Shown: positions 1 through 9,437 of the stretch, piece after piece
How the letters are laid out: the number at the start of each line of letters is the position of its first letter
How positions within the stretch are numbered: the stretch's first letter is position 1
Assembly: GCA_023389425.1 (NCBI GenBank)
Contig: JAEWEK010000392.1
Coordinates: 1-10,363, forward strand
From: Pseudomonadota bacterium
Lineage (GTDB): Bacteria; Pseudomonadota; Gammaproteobacteria; Burkholderiales; Burkholderiaceae_D
DNA length: 10,363 nt
Direction: 5' to 3'
The notes under the pieces: generated by a model
The model's input: the letters and a program-made list of their open reading frames with translations, nothing else
Told to the model about the DNA's origin: nothing
Database searches by the model: none
Translations under genes and position numbers: made by a program

Positions 1-290
1 GGTGCGGCCGGTGCCGGCGCGGCGGCGGCCGGCGCCGGTGCGGCTGCGCCTTCAGCGGCTTCCACCACCAGAACGATGTCGCCCTGGTTGATCTTGTCGC
101 CGACCTTGACCTTCATTTCCTTGACCACGCCGGCATGGCTCGACGGGATCTCCATGCTGGCCTTGTCCGATTCCACGGTGACCAGCGACTGGTCGACCTT
201 GATGGTGTCGCCAGGCTTGACCATCAGTTCGATGACTTCAACGTCCTTGAAGTCGCCGATGTCCGGGACTTTGACTTCAACAATGCTCAT
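1..290 (-). CDS. aceF: Pyruvate dehydrogenase E2 (dihydrolipoamide acetyltransferase), N-terminal part, truncated by window edge
   Basis: This is the 5' part of the E2 core subunit, which moves the acetyl group from E1 onto CoA on a swinging lipoyl arm in the cytoplasmic pyruvate dehydrogenase complex. The ATG is at 288-290, with a GGAG ribosome site nine bases upstream (300-303). The first ~80 residues form a lipoyl domain starting MSIVEVKVPDIGDFKDVEVI. The lipoylated lysine is K43 in ESDKASME. After VLVVEA, an Ala/Pro-rich stretch matches the flexible linker between E2 domains; its GC-rich code fills bases 1-60. The peripheral-subunit-binding and catalytic domains lie outside the window. 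The gene follows aceE on the same strand after a 129-bp gap that holds a repeat pair, so it is probably cotranscribed with aceE. The alternative, a lipoyl domain fused to E3, cannot be excluded from this fragment, but position after aceE favours E2. Confidence 0.93.
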   Translation of the reverse strand, partial: MSIVEVKVPDIGDFKDVEVIELMVKPGDTIKVDQSLVTVESDKASMEIPSSHAGVVKEMKVKVGDKINQGDIVLVVEAAEGAAAPAPAAAAPAPAA

Positions 291-324
291 GTTTATTAGC
301 TCCGTATTTTTTGTTCGCCTAGAG

Positions 325-406
325 CCGTCGTCCCCGCGAAGGCGGGGACCCATGCTGAGCGCGCATTCACGCGCTCCATGGGTTCCCGCCTGCGCGGGAA
401 CGACGG
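325..406. repeat. Facing pair of REP-like repeats in the aceE-aceF gap (long imperfect palindrome)
   Basis: Two copies of a GC-rich element face each other. The left copy starts at 325 (CCGTCGTCCCCGCGAAGG) and the right copy, read on the minus strand from 406, starts CCGTCGTTCCCGCGCAGG. Each has its own small palindrome (CCCGC/GCGGG), and the arms continue to pair inward through CCCATG and GAGCGCG (357-363 with 370-376) around a six-base loop CATTCA; two bases (355-356) bulge. The layout resembles BIMEs and the Neisseria dRS3/NIME repeats. In the aceE-aceF transcript it could form a hairpin of about 80 nt. Confidence 0.85.
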
Positions 407-419
407 TAACTCTCGAGCA

Positions 420-3116
<2,697 letters not shown>

Positions 3117-3209
3117 TGATGCGTCTCCTAGGTTGGCGCCCCACCCGTCCGTGGCTGGTGGCGAATTGCGGATTTCAGTAAATACTTTGACACTCTAAAA
3201 GGTGGCTGG

Positions 3210-3238
3210 ATTCTATCAGCAGGTCTTTTCTTTTTCAA
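3210..3238 (-). promoter_or_regulatory. Sigma70-type promoter for aceE(-aceF)
   Basis: Read on the minus strand, TTGAAA (3233-3238) and TAGAAT (3210-3215) are separated by exactly 17 bases. Each box differs from consensus at one position. Transcription would start near 3203 and give a leader of about 87 nt. It lies in the only AT-rich part of the gap and points at aceE. Confidence 0.7.
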
Positions 3239-3350
3239 ATTACGATATACGATTTCAGTATGTGAAAAGACGTGCTGCGATTGCACAATGAAAGTCCGCT
3301 CTTGAGCTGGCAAATAATTGCTGCAGTCGCACAAAACCAACAAAACCCGC

Positions 3351-3458
3351 GCATCGTTCCCGCGCAGGCGGGAACCCCCATTTTTGAACGCAGCCGATGT
3401 CGTTTGCCTGATGTGGCTGCGCGTAAGAAATGGAGTTCCCGCTTCCGCGGGAACGACG
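3351..3458. repeat. Facing pair of REP-like repeats upstream of folD
   Basis: The left copy (3351-3380, CGTTCCCGCGCAGGCGGGAA at its core) and the right copy (3432-3458, read on the minus strand CGTCGTTCCCGCGGAAGCGG) belong to the same family as the pair at 325-406. The arms pair further inward: CATTT with AAATG, then CGCAGCC (3389-3395) with GGCTGCG (3415-3421), leaving a 19-base loop. The pair separates the aceE promoter from folD. Confidence 0.82.
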
Positions 3459-3566
3459 AATTTGGTCAGTGGATGGGCTGCGGCACACGCTAATAAAGCT
3501 CGGCCGCGCACCGATCATGAATATGACGCGCTTCCCCCCAGCGCGGCGCGCAATAGGTGGCGGCTT

Positions 3567-3572
3567 TATAAT
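3567..3572 (+). promoter_or_regulatory. Probable -10 box for folD
   Basis: A perfect TATAAT sits 28 bases before the folD start. No convincing -35 box is found at the normal distance; that stretch is GC-rich. Transcription would begin near 3579, giving a short leader of about 20 nt. Confidence 0.5.
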
Positions 3573-3600
3573 TTCATTTTTGCCCAGCCAAGAGCCACCC

Positions 3601-4443
3601 ATGCCCGCCCAACTGATCGACGGAGTCAAACTTTCCCAACAACTGCGTGCCGACATCGCCCAGCGCGCCGCCGCCCTCACCGCCAAGGGCACCCAGCCCG
3701 GCCTGGCCGTGATCCTGGTCGGCGAAGACCCGGCCAGCCAGGTCTACGTGCGCAACAAGGTCAAGGCCTGCAACGACGTCGGCTTCCATTCGGTGCTCGA
3801 GAAATACGAAGCGGACATGGACGAGGCCACGCTGCTGGCCCGCATCGACGCGCTGAACCAGGATCCGGCCATCCACGGCATCCTGGTCCAGATGCCGCTG
3901 CCGCGCCACATCAATCCGCTGCGCGTGATCGAGGCGATCTCGGTGGCCAAGGACGTGGACGGCTACTCCGTCATGTCGGCCGGCGAACTGATGGCCAACC
4001 TGCCGGGCCTGCGTCCCTGCACGCCGTACGGCTGCATGAAGCTGATCGAAAGCACCGGCGTCGACCTGCGCGGCAAGCACGCCGTCGTCATCGGCCGCAG
4101 CAACACGGTCGGCAAGCCGATGGCCTTGCTGCTCTTGCAAGCCAACGCCACCGTCACCATCTGCCATAGCGCGACCGCCGACATCGGCTACCACACCCGC
4201 CAGGCGGACGTGGTGGTGGCCGCGGTCGGGCGCCGCAATACCGTGACCGCTGATATGGTCAAGCCCGGCGCCATCGTGATCGACGTCGGCATCAACCGCG
4301 ACGACAACGGCAAGCTGTGCGGCGATGTCGACTTCGGCCCGGTGAGCGAGGTCGCCTCGCACATCACACCGGTCCCGGGCGGCGTGGGCCCGATGACGAT
4401 CACGATGCTGCTGATGAATACGCTGGAAGCCGCCGAGCGCTGA
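3601..4443 (+). CDS. folD: Bifunctional methylenetetrahydrofolate dehydrogenase / methenyltetrahydrofolate cyclohydrolase
   Basis: FolD converts 5,10-methylene-THF to 5,10-methenyl-THF (NADP-dependent) and then to 10-formyl-THF, supplying one-carbon units for purines and formyl-Met. The 280-residue product has the usual length. Visible family marks are the catalytic YVRNK motif (Tyr49, Lys53), VQMPLP (96-101), the dinucleotide-binding GRSNTVGKP (165-173) and the C-terminal PGGVGPMT (259-266). The frame is open upstream to 3430, but the ATG at 3601 is chosen because family homology starts at MPAQLIDG and the upstream part is translated repeat. The ribosome site is weak (AAGAG at about 3590-3594). 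It is the first gene of the plus-strand run, 47 bp before prlC. Confidence 0.97.
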   Translation: MPAQLIDGVKLSQQLRADIAQRAAALTAKGTQPGLAVILVGEDPASQVYVRNKVKACNDVGFHSVLEKYEADMDEATLLARIDALNQDPAIHGILVQMPLPRHINPLRVIEAISVAKDVDGYSVMSAGELMANLPGLRPCTPYGCMKLIESTGVDLRGKHAVVIGRSNTVGKPMALLLLQANATVTICHSATADIGYHTRQADVVVAAVGRRNTVTADMVKPGAIVIDVGINRDDNGKLCGDVDFGPVSEVASHITPVPGGVGPMTITMLLMNTLEAAER

Positions 4444-4446
4444 CAT

Positions 4447-4474
4447 GTAGGGTGGGCACGAGTGCCCACCCTGC
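4447..4474. repeat. 28-bp palindromic repeat between folD and prlC (copy 1 of 2)
   Basis: The arm GTAGGGTGGGCAC (4447-4459) is followed by GA and then the reverse arm GTGCCCACCCTGC (4462-4474). The stem is 13 pairs with one G-T pair. It starts three bases after the folD stop and is nearly identical (25/28) to the copy at 9438-9465. No T-tract follows, so it is not a standard terminator, and prlC begins 16 bases later with its own ribosome site. Confidence 0.85.
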
Positions 4475-4490
4475 CAAAGGGAGGAATGAT

Positions 4491-6572
4491 ATGAATAGCA
4501 ATCCCCTGCTCGATTTTTCGGGCCTGTTCCACTTCGACCAGTTCAAGCCGGAGTACGTCACCCCGGCCATCGAACGGTTGATCGCCGATGCGCGCGCCGT
4601 CGTGCAGAAGCTGGAAGCGCCGATGGACCAGGTCAGCTGGGACAATTTCGTGGTCCCGCTCGAGGAATCGACCGAGCGCCTGGGCCGCGCATGGGGCGTG
4701 GTCAACCATCTCAACAACGTGATGGACACGCCCGAGCTGCGCGCTACCTATAACGAGAACCAGCCGAAAGTGACCGAGTTCTGGACCGAATTGGGCCAGA
4801 ACGAGGCGCTGTTCGACAAATACAAGGCGCTGCGCGCCAGCCCCGAGTTCGCCAACCTGGCGCCGGCGCGCAAGCGCATCGTCGAGAACGCACTGCGCGA
4901 CTTCCGCCTGGGCGGCGCCGAACTGCCGGAAGATAAAAAGCAGCGCTTCGCCGACATCCAGGAGCAGCACGCCGCGATCTCGACGCGCTTCTCCGAGAAC
5001 GTGCTCGATGCGACCAACGACTACAAGCTGGTGGTCACCGACGAGGCCGACCTGGCCGGCATCCCCGACGACGTGAAGCAGGCCGCGCGCGCTTCGGCCG
5101 AGGCCGACGGCAAACAGGGCTGGCAGTTCACGCTGCACTTCCCGTCCTACTACCCGGTGCTGCAGTTCGCCGACAAGCGCCAGCTGCGCGAAACCATCTA
5201 CCGCGCCAATGCCACCAAGGCCTCCGAAATGGGCGCCGTGTTCAGCGAGCTGGAAAAGTGGGACAACAGCTCCAACATCGCCCAGCTCCTGCGGCTGCGC
5301 GACGAGGAAGCCAAGCTGCTCGACTACCGCAACTTCGCGGAAGTGTCGCTGGTGCCGAAGATGGCGCCCAATCCGGAGCACGTGATCGAATTCCTCGAGG
5401 ACCTCGCGCGCCGCGCCCGCCCCTTCGCCGAGAAGGACCTGGCCGCGCTGCGCGGCTTCGCCAGGACTGAACTCGGCATCGGCGACATGCAGGCCTGGGA
5501 CGTGGCCTACGCGTCCGAAAAGCTGCAGGAGAAGCGCTACGCGTTCTCGGCCAACGAAGTGAAGCAGTATTTCCCTGAGCCGGCCGTGGTCAATGGCCTG
5601 TTCAAGCTGGTCTCGTCGCTGTTCTCGGTGACCATCGCGCCGGACGACGCGCCGGTCTGGCATCCGGACGTGCGCTTCTTCCGCATCGAGCGCGACGGCC
5701 AGCTGGTCGGCCAGTTCTACCTCGACCTTTACGCGCGGCCGGGCAAGGGCCAGGGCGCATGGATGGACGACGCGCGCGGACGCCGCATGGCCACGGGCGG
5801 CATCGTCCAGACGCCGGTCGCCTACCTGACCTGCAACTTCACGCCGCCGGCCACGGTGGACGGCAAGCCGCAGCCGTCGCTGTTCACGCACGACGAAGTC
5901 ATCACCCTGTTCCACGAATTCGGCCACGGCCTGCACCACATGCTGACCGAAGTCGACGAGCTGTCGGTGTCCGGCATCTCCGGCGTCGAATGGGATGCGG
6001 TGGAGCTGCCGTCGCAGTTCATGGAGAACTTCTGCTGGGAGTGGGAAGTGCTGCAGCACCTGACGTCGAACGTGAAGACCGGCGAGCCGCTGCCGCGCGC
6101 GCTGTACGACAAGATGCTGGCCGCGAAAAACTTCCAGTCCGGGATGCAGATGCTGCGCCAGGTGGAGTTCTCGCTGATCGACATGCACCTGCACTACGAC
6201 TTCGACCCGAACAGCCAGCAGACGGTACAGCAGCTGATCGACGACGTGCGCGGCAAGTTCTCGGTACTGATTCCGCCTGCCTTCAATCGCTTCCAGCACT
6301 CCTTCGGCCATATCTTTGCCGGTGGCTATGCCGCGGGTTACTATAGCTACAAGTGGGCCGAGGTGCTGTCGGCGGACGCGTATGCCGCGTTCGAGGAAGC
6401 CGTGGAAGCCGGTGGCGGCGAGCTGAGTTCCGAGACGGGCAAGCGCTTCCAGCGCGAGATCCTCGCGGTCGGCGGTTCGCGCCCGGCGCTCGAATCGTTC
6501 AAGGCCTTCCGCGGCCGCGAACCGTCGATCGATGCGCTGATGCGGCATAGCGGGATGCACGAGCAGCATTGA
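4491..6572 (+). CDS. prlC: Oligopeptidase A, M3 family zinc metallopeptidase
   Basis: This cytoplasmic zinc endopeptidase degrades short peptides, including released signal peptides and proteasome-like breakdown products. The 693-residue length is close to E. coli OpdA (680). The zinc-binding motif HEFGH is at residues 475-479, with the likely third ligand Glu505 in AVELPSQ. The conserved substrate-binding stretch HIFAGGYAAGYYSYKW lies near the C terminus. There is no signal peptide, which fits a cytoplasmic enzyme. The ATG at 4491 has a strong GGGAGG site (4479-4484) six bases upstream; the frame is open further upstream but that part overlaps folD and has no homology. It lies 16 bp before the exported glutaredoxin gene. 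The closest alternative is the sister enzyme Dcp, but the sequence around HEFGH and the length fit OpdA better. Confidence 0.94.
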   Translation: MNSNPLLDFSGLFHFDQFKPEYVTPAIERLIADARAVVQKLEAPMDQVSWDNFVVPLEESTERLGRAWGVVNHLNNVMDTPELRATYNENQPKVTEFWTELGQNEALFDKYKALRASPEFANLAPARKRIVENALRDFRLGGAELPEDKKQRFADIQEQHAAISTRFSENVLDATNDYKLVVTDEADLAGIPDDVKQAARASAEADGKQGWQFTLHFPSYYPVLQFADKRQLRETIYRANATKASEMGAVFSELEKWDNSSNIAQLLRLRDEEAKLLDYRNFAEVSLVPKMAPNPEHVIEFLEDLARRARPFAEKDLAALRGFARTELGIGDMQAWDVAYASEKLQEKRYAFSANEVKQYFPEPAVVNGLFKLVSSLFSVTIAPDDAPVWHPDVRFFRIERDGQLVGQFYLDLYARPGKGQGAWMDDARGRRMATGGIVQTPVAYLTCNFTPPATVDGKPQPSLFTHDEVITLFHEFGHGLHHMLTEVDELSVSGISGVEWDAVELPSQFMENFCWEWEVLQHLTSNVKTGEPLPRALYDKMLAAKNFQSGMQMLRQVEFSLIDMHLHYDFDPNSQQTVQQLIDDVRGKFSVLIPPAFNRFQHSFGHIFAGGYAAGYYSYKWAEVLSADAYAAFEEAVEAGGGELSSETGKRFQREILAVGGSRPALESFKAFRGREPSIDALMRHSGMHEQH

Positions 6573-6588
6573 ATAAGGTACAAAAGGG

Positions 6589-7251
6589 ATGACGGGTAAG
6601 GCAAGGAGCACATCTGCGGTTCTCATCACGCTGGCCGGCGCCGCATTGCTGTGCGCCGGCGCCAGCGCGCAGGTCTACAAATGGAAGGACGCGAAAGGCG
6701 TCACCCACTTCAGCGACAGGCCGCCCGCAGCGGCGCTGAACAAGGCCGAGGTCAAGACGCCGGCCGGCGGCGACGCCGGTCCCGCCCTGCCCTACGAGCT
6801 GGCCCAGGCCGTCCGCAACAGCCCGGTCACGCTCTACACCAGCGGAGCATGCGCGCCATGCGACCAGGCCCGCAGCTACCTCAAGAAGCGCGGAATTCCC
6901 TTTTCAGAAAAGACCGTCAGCACCGCCGACGACCAGCAGAAGCTGAAGGAAGCCGGCAGCGAAGGCCAGGTGCCGCTGCTGCTGGTTGGCCGCCGCAAGC
7001 TCGCGGGCTTCGAATCCGGCGCATGGAAGGAAGCGCTCGACGCGGCATCGTACCCATCGCAATCGACGCTCCCGCGCGGCTACCAGTTCGCAAAGGCCAC
7101 GCCGGCCGCGCCGATCCAGCCGACCGAGCATGACGCCGCGGCGGAGGAAGCCGCCAAACGCCAGGCCGAAGCGGCAAGGGAAGCCGAAGAAAAGGCCAGG
7201 CTCACGCCCAAGCCTGCGGCAAAAAACGGCAGCAAGGACTTCCAGTTCTGA
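6589..7251 (+). CDS. Exported DUF4124-glutaredoxin domain protein
   Basis: A 220-residue protein with a cleavable signal peptide (hydrophobic residues 10-25, likely cut after ASA at 27). Next comes a DUF4124-type segment, QVYKWKDAKGVTHFSDRPP (28-46). A glutaredoxin-like thioredoxin fold spans about 79-152, with redox motif CAPC (Cys88, Cys91) and cis-Pro129 in GQVPLLL. The C-terminal tail (about 170-220) is Ala/Glu/Lys-rich and probably disordered or coiled. A periplasmic thiol-disulfide role is inferred; the substrate is unknown. The Cys at 22 in the signal peptide is not in a proper lipobox. The ATG has AAGG ten bases upstream (6575-6578) and GGG directly before it, a mediocre site; coupling to prlC, which ends 16 bp earlier, may help. 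Two bases separate it from holC. Confidence 0.88.
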   Translation: MTGKARSTSAVLITLAGAALLCAGASAQVYKWKDAKGVTHFSDRPPAAALNKAEVKTPAGGDAGPALPYELAQAVRNSPVTLYTSGACAPCDQARSYLKKRGIPFSEKTVSTADDQQKLKEAGSEGQVPLLLVGRRKLAGFESGAWKEALDAASYPSQSTLPRGYQFAKATPAAPIQPTEHDAAAEEAAKRQAEAAREAEEKARLTPKPAAKNGSKDFQF

Positions 7252-7253
7252 CC

Positions 7254-7679
7254 ATGACCCGCATCGACTTCCACACCAATATCCAGGACAAGCTGGCCTA
7301 CGCCTGCCGCCTCGCGCGCAAGGCTTACGCGGCGCGCGGCAAAGTGGTACTGCTTGCGGACAGCCCGCAGCAGGCCGCGCAGCTGAACGAAGCGCTGTGG
7401 ACGATCGGCGATACCGATTTCATCCCGCACGTGATGGCGGGCGATCCGCTGGCGGGCGAGACGCCGGTGATCGTGACCGACAGCGAAGATGCGCCGCTGC
7501 CGCACCACGACATGCTGGTCAACCTGACCCAGCGCACCCCGTCGCACTTCGCGCAGTTCGCGCGCGTGTTCGAGATTATCTCCACCGACGAGCAGGACGC
7601 GGCCGCCGGCCGCCAGCGCTACGTCGCGTACAAGAAGCAGGAATATCCCCTCACCCACTTTGTCGCGGGGCAGACATGA
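7254..7679 (+). CDS. holC: DNA polymerase III subunit chi
   Basis: HolC (chi) pairs with psi (HolD) and links the clamp-loader complex to single-strand-binding protein at the replication fork. The 141-residue product begins MTRIDFHTNIQDKLAYACRL and contains the typical Rossmann-like pieces: GKVVLLADSPQQAAQLNEAL, LWTIGDTDFIPHV and the VIVTDSED / MLVNLT strand region, as in family members of about 140-150 residues. It starts two bases after the glutaredoxin gene and its stop overlaps the next start (ATGA, 7676-7679), so translation of the three genes is probably coupled. In many proteobacteria holC follows pepA (leucyl aminopeptidase); here another peptidase gene, prlC, lies two genes upstream instead. 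Confidence 0.93.
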   Translation: MTRIDFHTNIQDKLAYACRLARKAYAARGKVVLLADSPQQAAQLNEALWTIGDTDFIPHVMAGDPLAGETPVIVTDSEDAPLPHHDMLVNLTQRTPSHFAQFARVFEIISTDEQDAAAGRQRYVAYKKQEYPLTHFVAGQT

Positions 7680-8170
7680 GCCAGGATTCGTTCGACGACA
7701 CCAGCATTCCCGTCCTGACCGAAGTCGTGCGCGAGACGCAACCCGCGCCTGCGGTTGCCGACGCCGCGCTGGCGGAAGTCGTGCTGCCGGATGCAGTGGC
7801 GGCAGATCACGAAGTATCCGAGAATAGTGAACGTCGTTCCCGCGAAGGCGGGAACCCCATTTCTCCTACCGAAGCCACGTACGTCGAACAAGCAATACCG
7901 GACATCGAAGCCCGCGCCGCCTCCCACTTCTCCCCCGAAGACTGGGCCGCTTTGGAACAGCGCCTGGCCGAACGCATCCTGCATCAGCTGCAAGGCCGCG
8001 TCGACTTCGTCCTGCAGCAGCGCCTGCGCGACAGCATGGCCGACGTACTGCAGCACGCGCTGGCCGGCCTCACCGACGAGATCCGCGGCGGCCTGGCGCA
8101 AACCATCGAGCAGATCGTCACCCGCGCCGTGGCGCAAGAGCTGGCACATCTGCAGACCGTCAATCGCTGA
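7676..8170 (+). CDS. DUF2486-like protein of unknown function
   Basis: A 164-residue acidic protein with no signal peptide or membrane segment. The N-terminal SIPVLTEVV (10-18) and position right after holC match the DUF2486 family of Burkholderiales, recalled from knowledge and not searched. Residues 20-48 are Ala/Pro/acid-rich and probably disordered. Residues 80-160 are a predicted alpha-helical region (EDWAALEQRLAERI, GGLAQTIEQIVTRAVAQE) that could form a coiled coil or bundle. Residues 53-62 (RRSREGGNPI) are encoded by a REP-like repeat, suggesting the element was inserted in frame. The ATG overlaps the holC stop by four bases. The function is unknown; the steady link with holC hints at, but does not prove, a replication-related role. 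Confidence 0.8.
   Translation: MSQDSFDDTSIPVLTEVVRETQPAPAVADAALAEVVLPDAVAADHEVSENSERRSREGGNPISPTEATYVEQAIPDIEARAASHFSPEDWAALEQRLAERILHQLQGRVDFVLQQRLRDSMADVLQHALAGLTDEIRGGLAQTIEQIVTRAVAQELAHLQTVNR
7832..7862 (+). repeat. Single REP-like repeat inside the DUF2486-like gene
   Basis: The copy begins CGTCGTTCCCGCGAAGGCGG and continues through GGAACCCCATTT. It belongs to the family seen at 325-406 and 3351-3458 but stands alone, with no facing partner nearby. It keeps the reading frame and encodes residues 53-62 of the host protein, within a low-complexity linker. Confidence 0.85.
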
Positions 8171-8185
8171 CGAGCTCCCGCCGAA

Positions 8186-8235
8186 TGCCAGCGTCGCATT
8201 TTCCTTTGCGAAGCTGGCAATTTGTTGTACCTTTT
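8186..8235 (+). terminator. Probable terminator of the folD-to-DUF2486 gene run
   Basis: TGCCAGC (8186-8192) pairs with GCTGGCA (8213-8219), and after one G/A mismatch TCGCA (8194-8198) pairs with TGCGA (8207-8211) around an eight-base T/C loop. The downstream stretch is T-rich but interrupted (ATTTGTTGTACCTTTT). It starts 16 bases after the DUF2486-like stop. The weak T-tract leaves some doubt. Confidence 0.5.
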
Positions 8236-8289
8236 GACTGCACAAGATTTCGGCGCGGCTGAGTCGCCAACCTTCATCGGAGATCGTTC

Positions 8290-9426
8290 ATGCAGTCCAC
8301 CATCAAGCTCATCCCTTTTGCCATCGCCCTCGCCTTCGCCGCCAGCGCATCCGCGCAGGAAGTGGTCAAGATCGGCCACGTCTCGCCGACCTCGGGCCCC
8401 AGCGCCCACCTGGGCAAGGACATGGAAAATGCCGCACGCATGGCGGTCGACGAGCTCAACGCCAAACCGTTCACGATCAACGGCAAGAAGGTCACCTTGC
8501 AAGTGCAATTCGAGGATGACGGCGCCGATCCCAAGCAGGGCACCGCGGTCGCGACGAAGCTGGTGGACGCCAAGGTCAAGGGCGTGATCGGCCACCTGAA
8601 CTCGGGCACCACGGTGCCGGCATCGAAGATCTATAACGACGCGGGCATCCCCGAAATCTCGCCGGCCACCACCGCGCCCCAGTACACGCACCAGCATTTC
8701 CCGGGCGCGTTCCGCGTGGTCGCCAGCGACGAAAAGCTCGGCAGCGCCGTGGCCAGGTACGCGACCAATACCCTGAAGGCCAAGAACATCGCGGTCATCG
8801 ACGACCGCACCACCTACGGCCAGGGCGTCGCCACCGAATTCGTGAAGGGCCTGCGCGGCACCAATGCCAAAGTGGTAGCGAAAGAGTTCACGCAAGCGAC
8901 GTCGACCGACTACACCTCGATCCTGACCAAGATCCGCGCGACCAGGCCGGATGTGATCTTCTTCGGCGGCATGGACTCGGTCGCCGGCCCGATGCTCAAG
9001 CAGATGAAGGCGCTGGGGATCACCGCGACCGTGATGGGCGGCGACGGCATGTGTACCGAAACGCTGCCGCGCCTGGCGGGCGATGCGGTCGGCGAGGGCA
9101 AGGTGATCTGCGCCGAAGCGGGCGGCGTCACCGGGCCGCAGGAAAAGGTGATGGAAGACTTCCGCACGCGCTTCCAGAAACGCTATCCGGCCGGCGTGCA
9201 GCTGTATGCGCCGTATGTGTATGACGCGGTGATGGTGATGGCGCAGGCGATGCAGAACGCGAAGTCGGCTGAGCCGGCGAAGTACCTGCCTGAGCTGAAG
9301 AAGATCAAATACGAAGGCGTGACCGGCACCATCCAGTTCGACCAGAACGGCGACCTGAAGGATGCGCCGCTGACCTTGTTCACCTATAAGGGCGGGAAGA
9401 AGACGAAGATGGAGGTGCTGCACTGA
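8290..9426 (+). CDS. Branched-chain amino acid-type ABC transporter substrate-binding protein (LivJ/LivK-like)
   Basis: A 378-residue periplasmic binding protein of the type I fold (Leu/Ile/Val-binding family). The signal peptide has a hydrophobic core at 7-18 and is likely cut after ASASA at 22. The mature protein opens EVVKIGHVSPTSGPSAHLGK, the usual ligand-site region, and GVIGHLNSGTTVPAS (about 98-112) is the typical ligand-contact loop. IPEISPATTAP follows. The C-terminal lobe shows YAPYVYDAVMVMAQAM and GVTGTIQFDQNGDLKDAP. The start has GGAG (8279-8282) seven bases upstream. No permease or ATPase gene is adjacent, so it would work with a transporter encoded elsewhere; the ligand (branched-chain or other amino acid) cannot be fixed from sequence. 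It has its own 119-bp upstream region, in which I see no clear promoter, and ends at three consecutive hairpins. Confidence 0.94.
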   Translation: MQSTIKLIPFAIALAFAASASAQEVVKIGHVSPTSGPSAHLGKDMENAARMAVDELNAKPFTINGKKVTLQVQFEDDGADPKQGTAVATKLVDAKVKGVIGHLNSGTTVPASKIYNDAGIPEISPATTAPQYTHQHFPGAFRVVASDEKLGSAVARYATNTLKAKNIAVIDDRTTYGQGVATEFVKGLRGTNAKVVAKEFTQATSTDYTSILTKIRATRPDVIFFGGMDSVAGPMLKQMKALGITATVMGGDGMCTETLPRLAGDAVGEGKVICAEAGGVTGPQEKVMEDFRTRFQKRYPAGVQLYAPYVYDAVMVMAQAMQNAKSAEPAKYLPELKKIKYEGVTGTIQFDQNGDLKDAPLTLFTYKGGKKTKMEVLH

Positions 9427-9437
9427 TGTGCAGCACC
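9414..9437 (+). promoter_or_regulatory. Perfect hairpin with the stop codon in its loop
   Basis: The last codons of the substrate-binding protein gene, GGTGCTGCAC (9414-9423), pair perfectly with GTGCAGCACC (9428-9437). The four-base loop TGAT contains the TGA stop. It directly abuts the next palindrome at 9438. It may be part of the 3' end structure that protects the mRNA; the role is inferred. Confidence 0.6.

Larger units (their letters stand above)
3117..3600. other. 484-bp divergent intergenic region between aceE and folD
   Basis: No protein gene is supported here; the open frames that cross it have no recognisable product and run through repeats. It holds, in order, the aceE leader (about 87 nt), the aceE promoter (3210-3238), an AT-rich stretch up to about 3345, a facing pair of REP-like repeats (3351-3458), and a folD -10 box (3567-3572). 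The AT-rich part around 3230-3270 stands out from the GC-rich surroundings and would suit regulator binding at aceE, but I recognise no specific operator. Confidence 0.8.

Noticed and set aside
325..406. CRISPR-like array made by the GC-rich repeats
   Set aside because: The copies are scattered, alternate in direction and have no regular spacers or cas genes.
3128..3511. A 127-codon minus-strand frame in the aceE-folD gap
   Set aside because: It spans the aceE promoter and both facing repeats; part of its translation is only repeat (VPAEAGTP). No ribosome site or homology supports it.
3430..3600. An upstream extension of folD starting inside the repeat at 3430
   Set aside because: Family homology begins at 3601, the -10 box at 3567 would lie inside the extension, and the first codons are repeat sequence.
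4447..4474. Rho-independent terminator after folD
   Set aside because: The stem is strong but no T-tract follows and prlC starts 16 bases later with its own ribosome site; the dispersed second copy marks it as a repeat.
4188..6629. An 813-codon open frame on the minus strand opposite prlC
   Set aside because: Same high-GC shadow effect; the composition is biased and prlC has a full active site and ribosome site.
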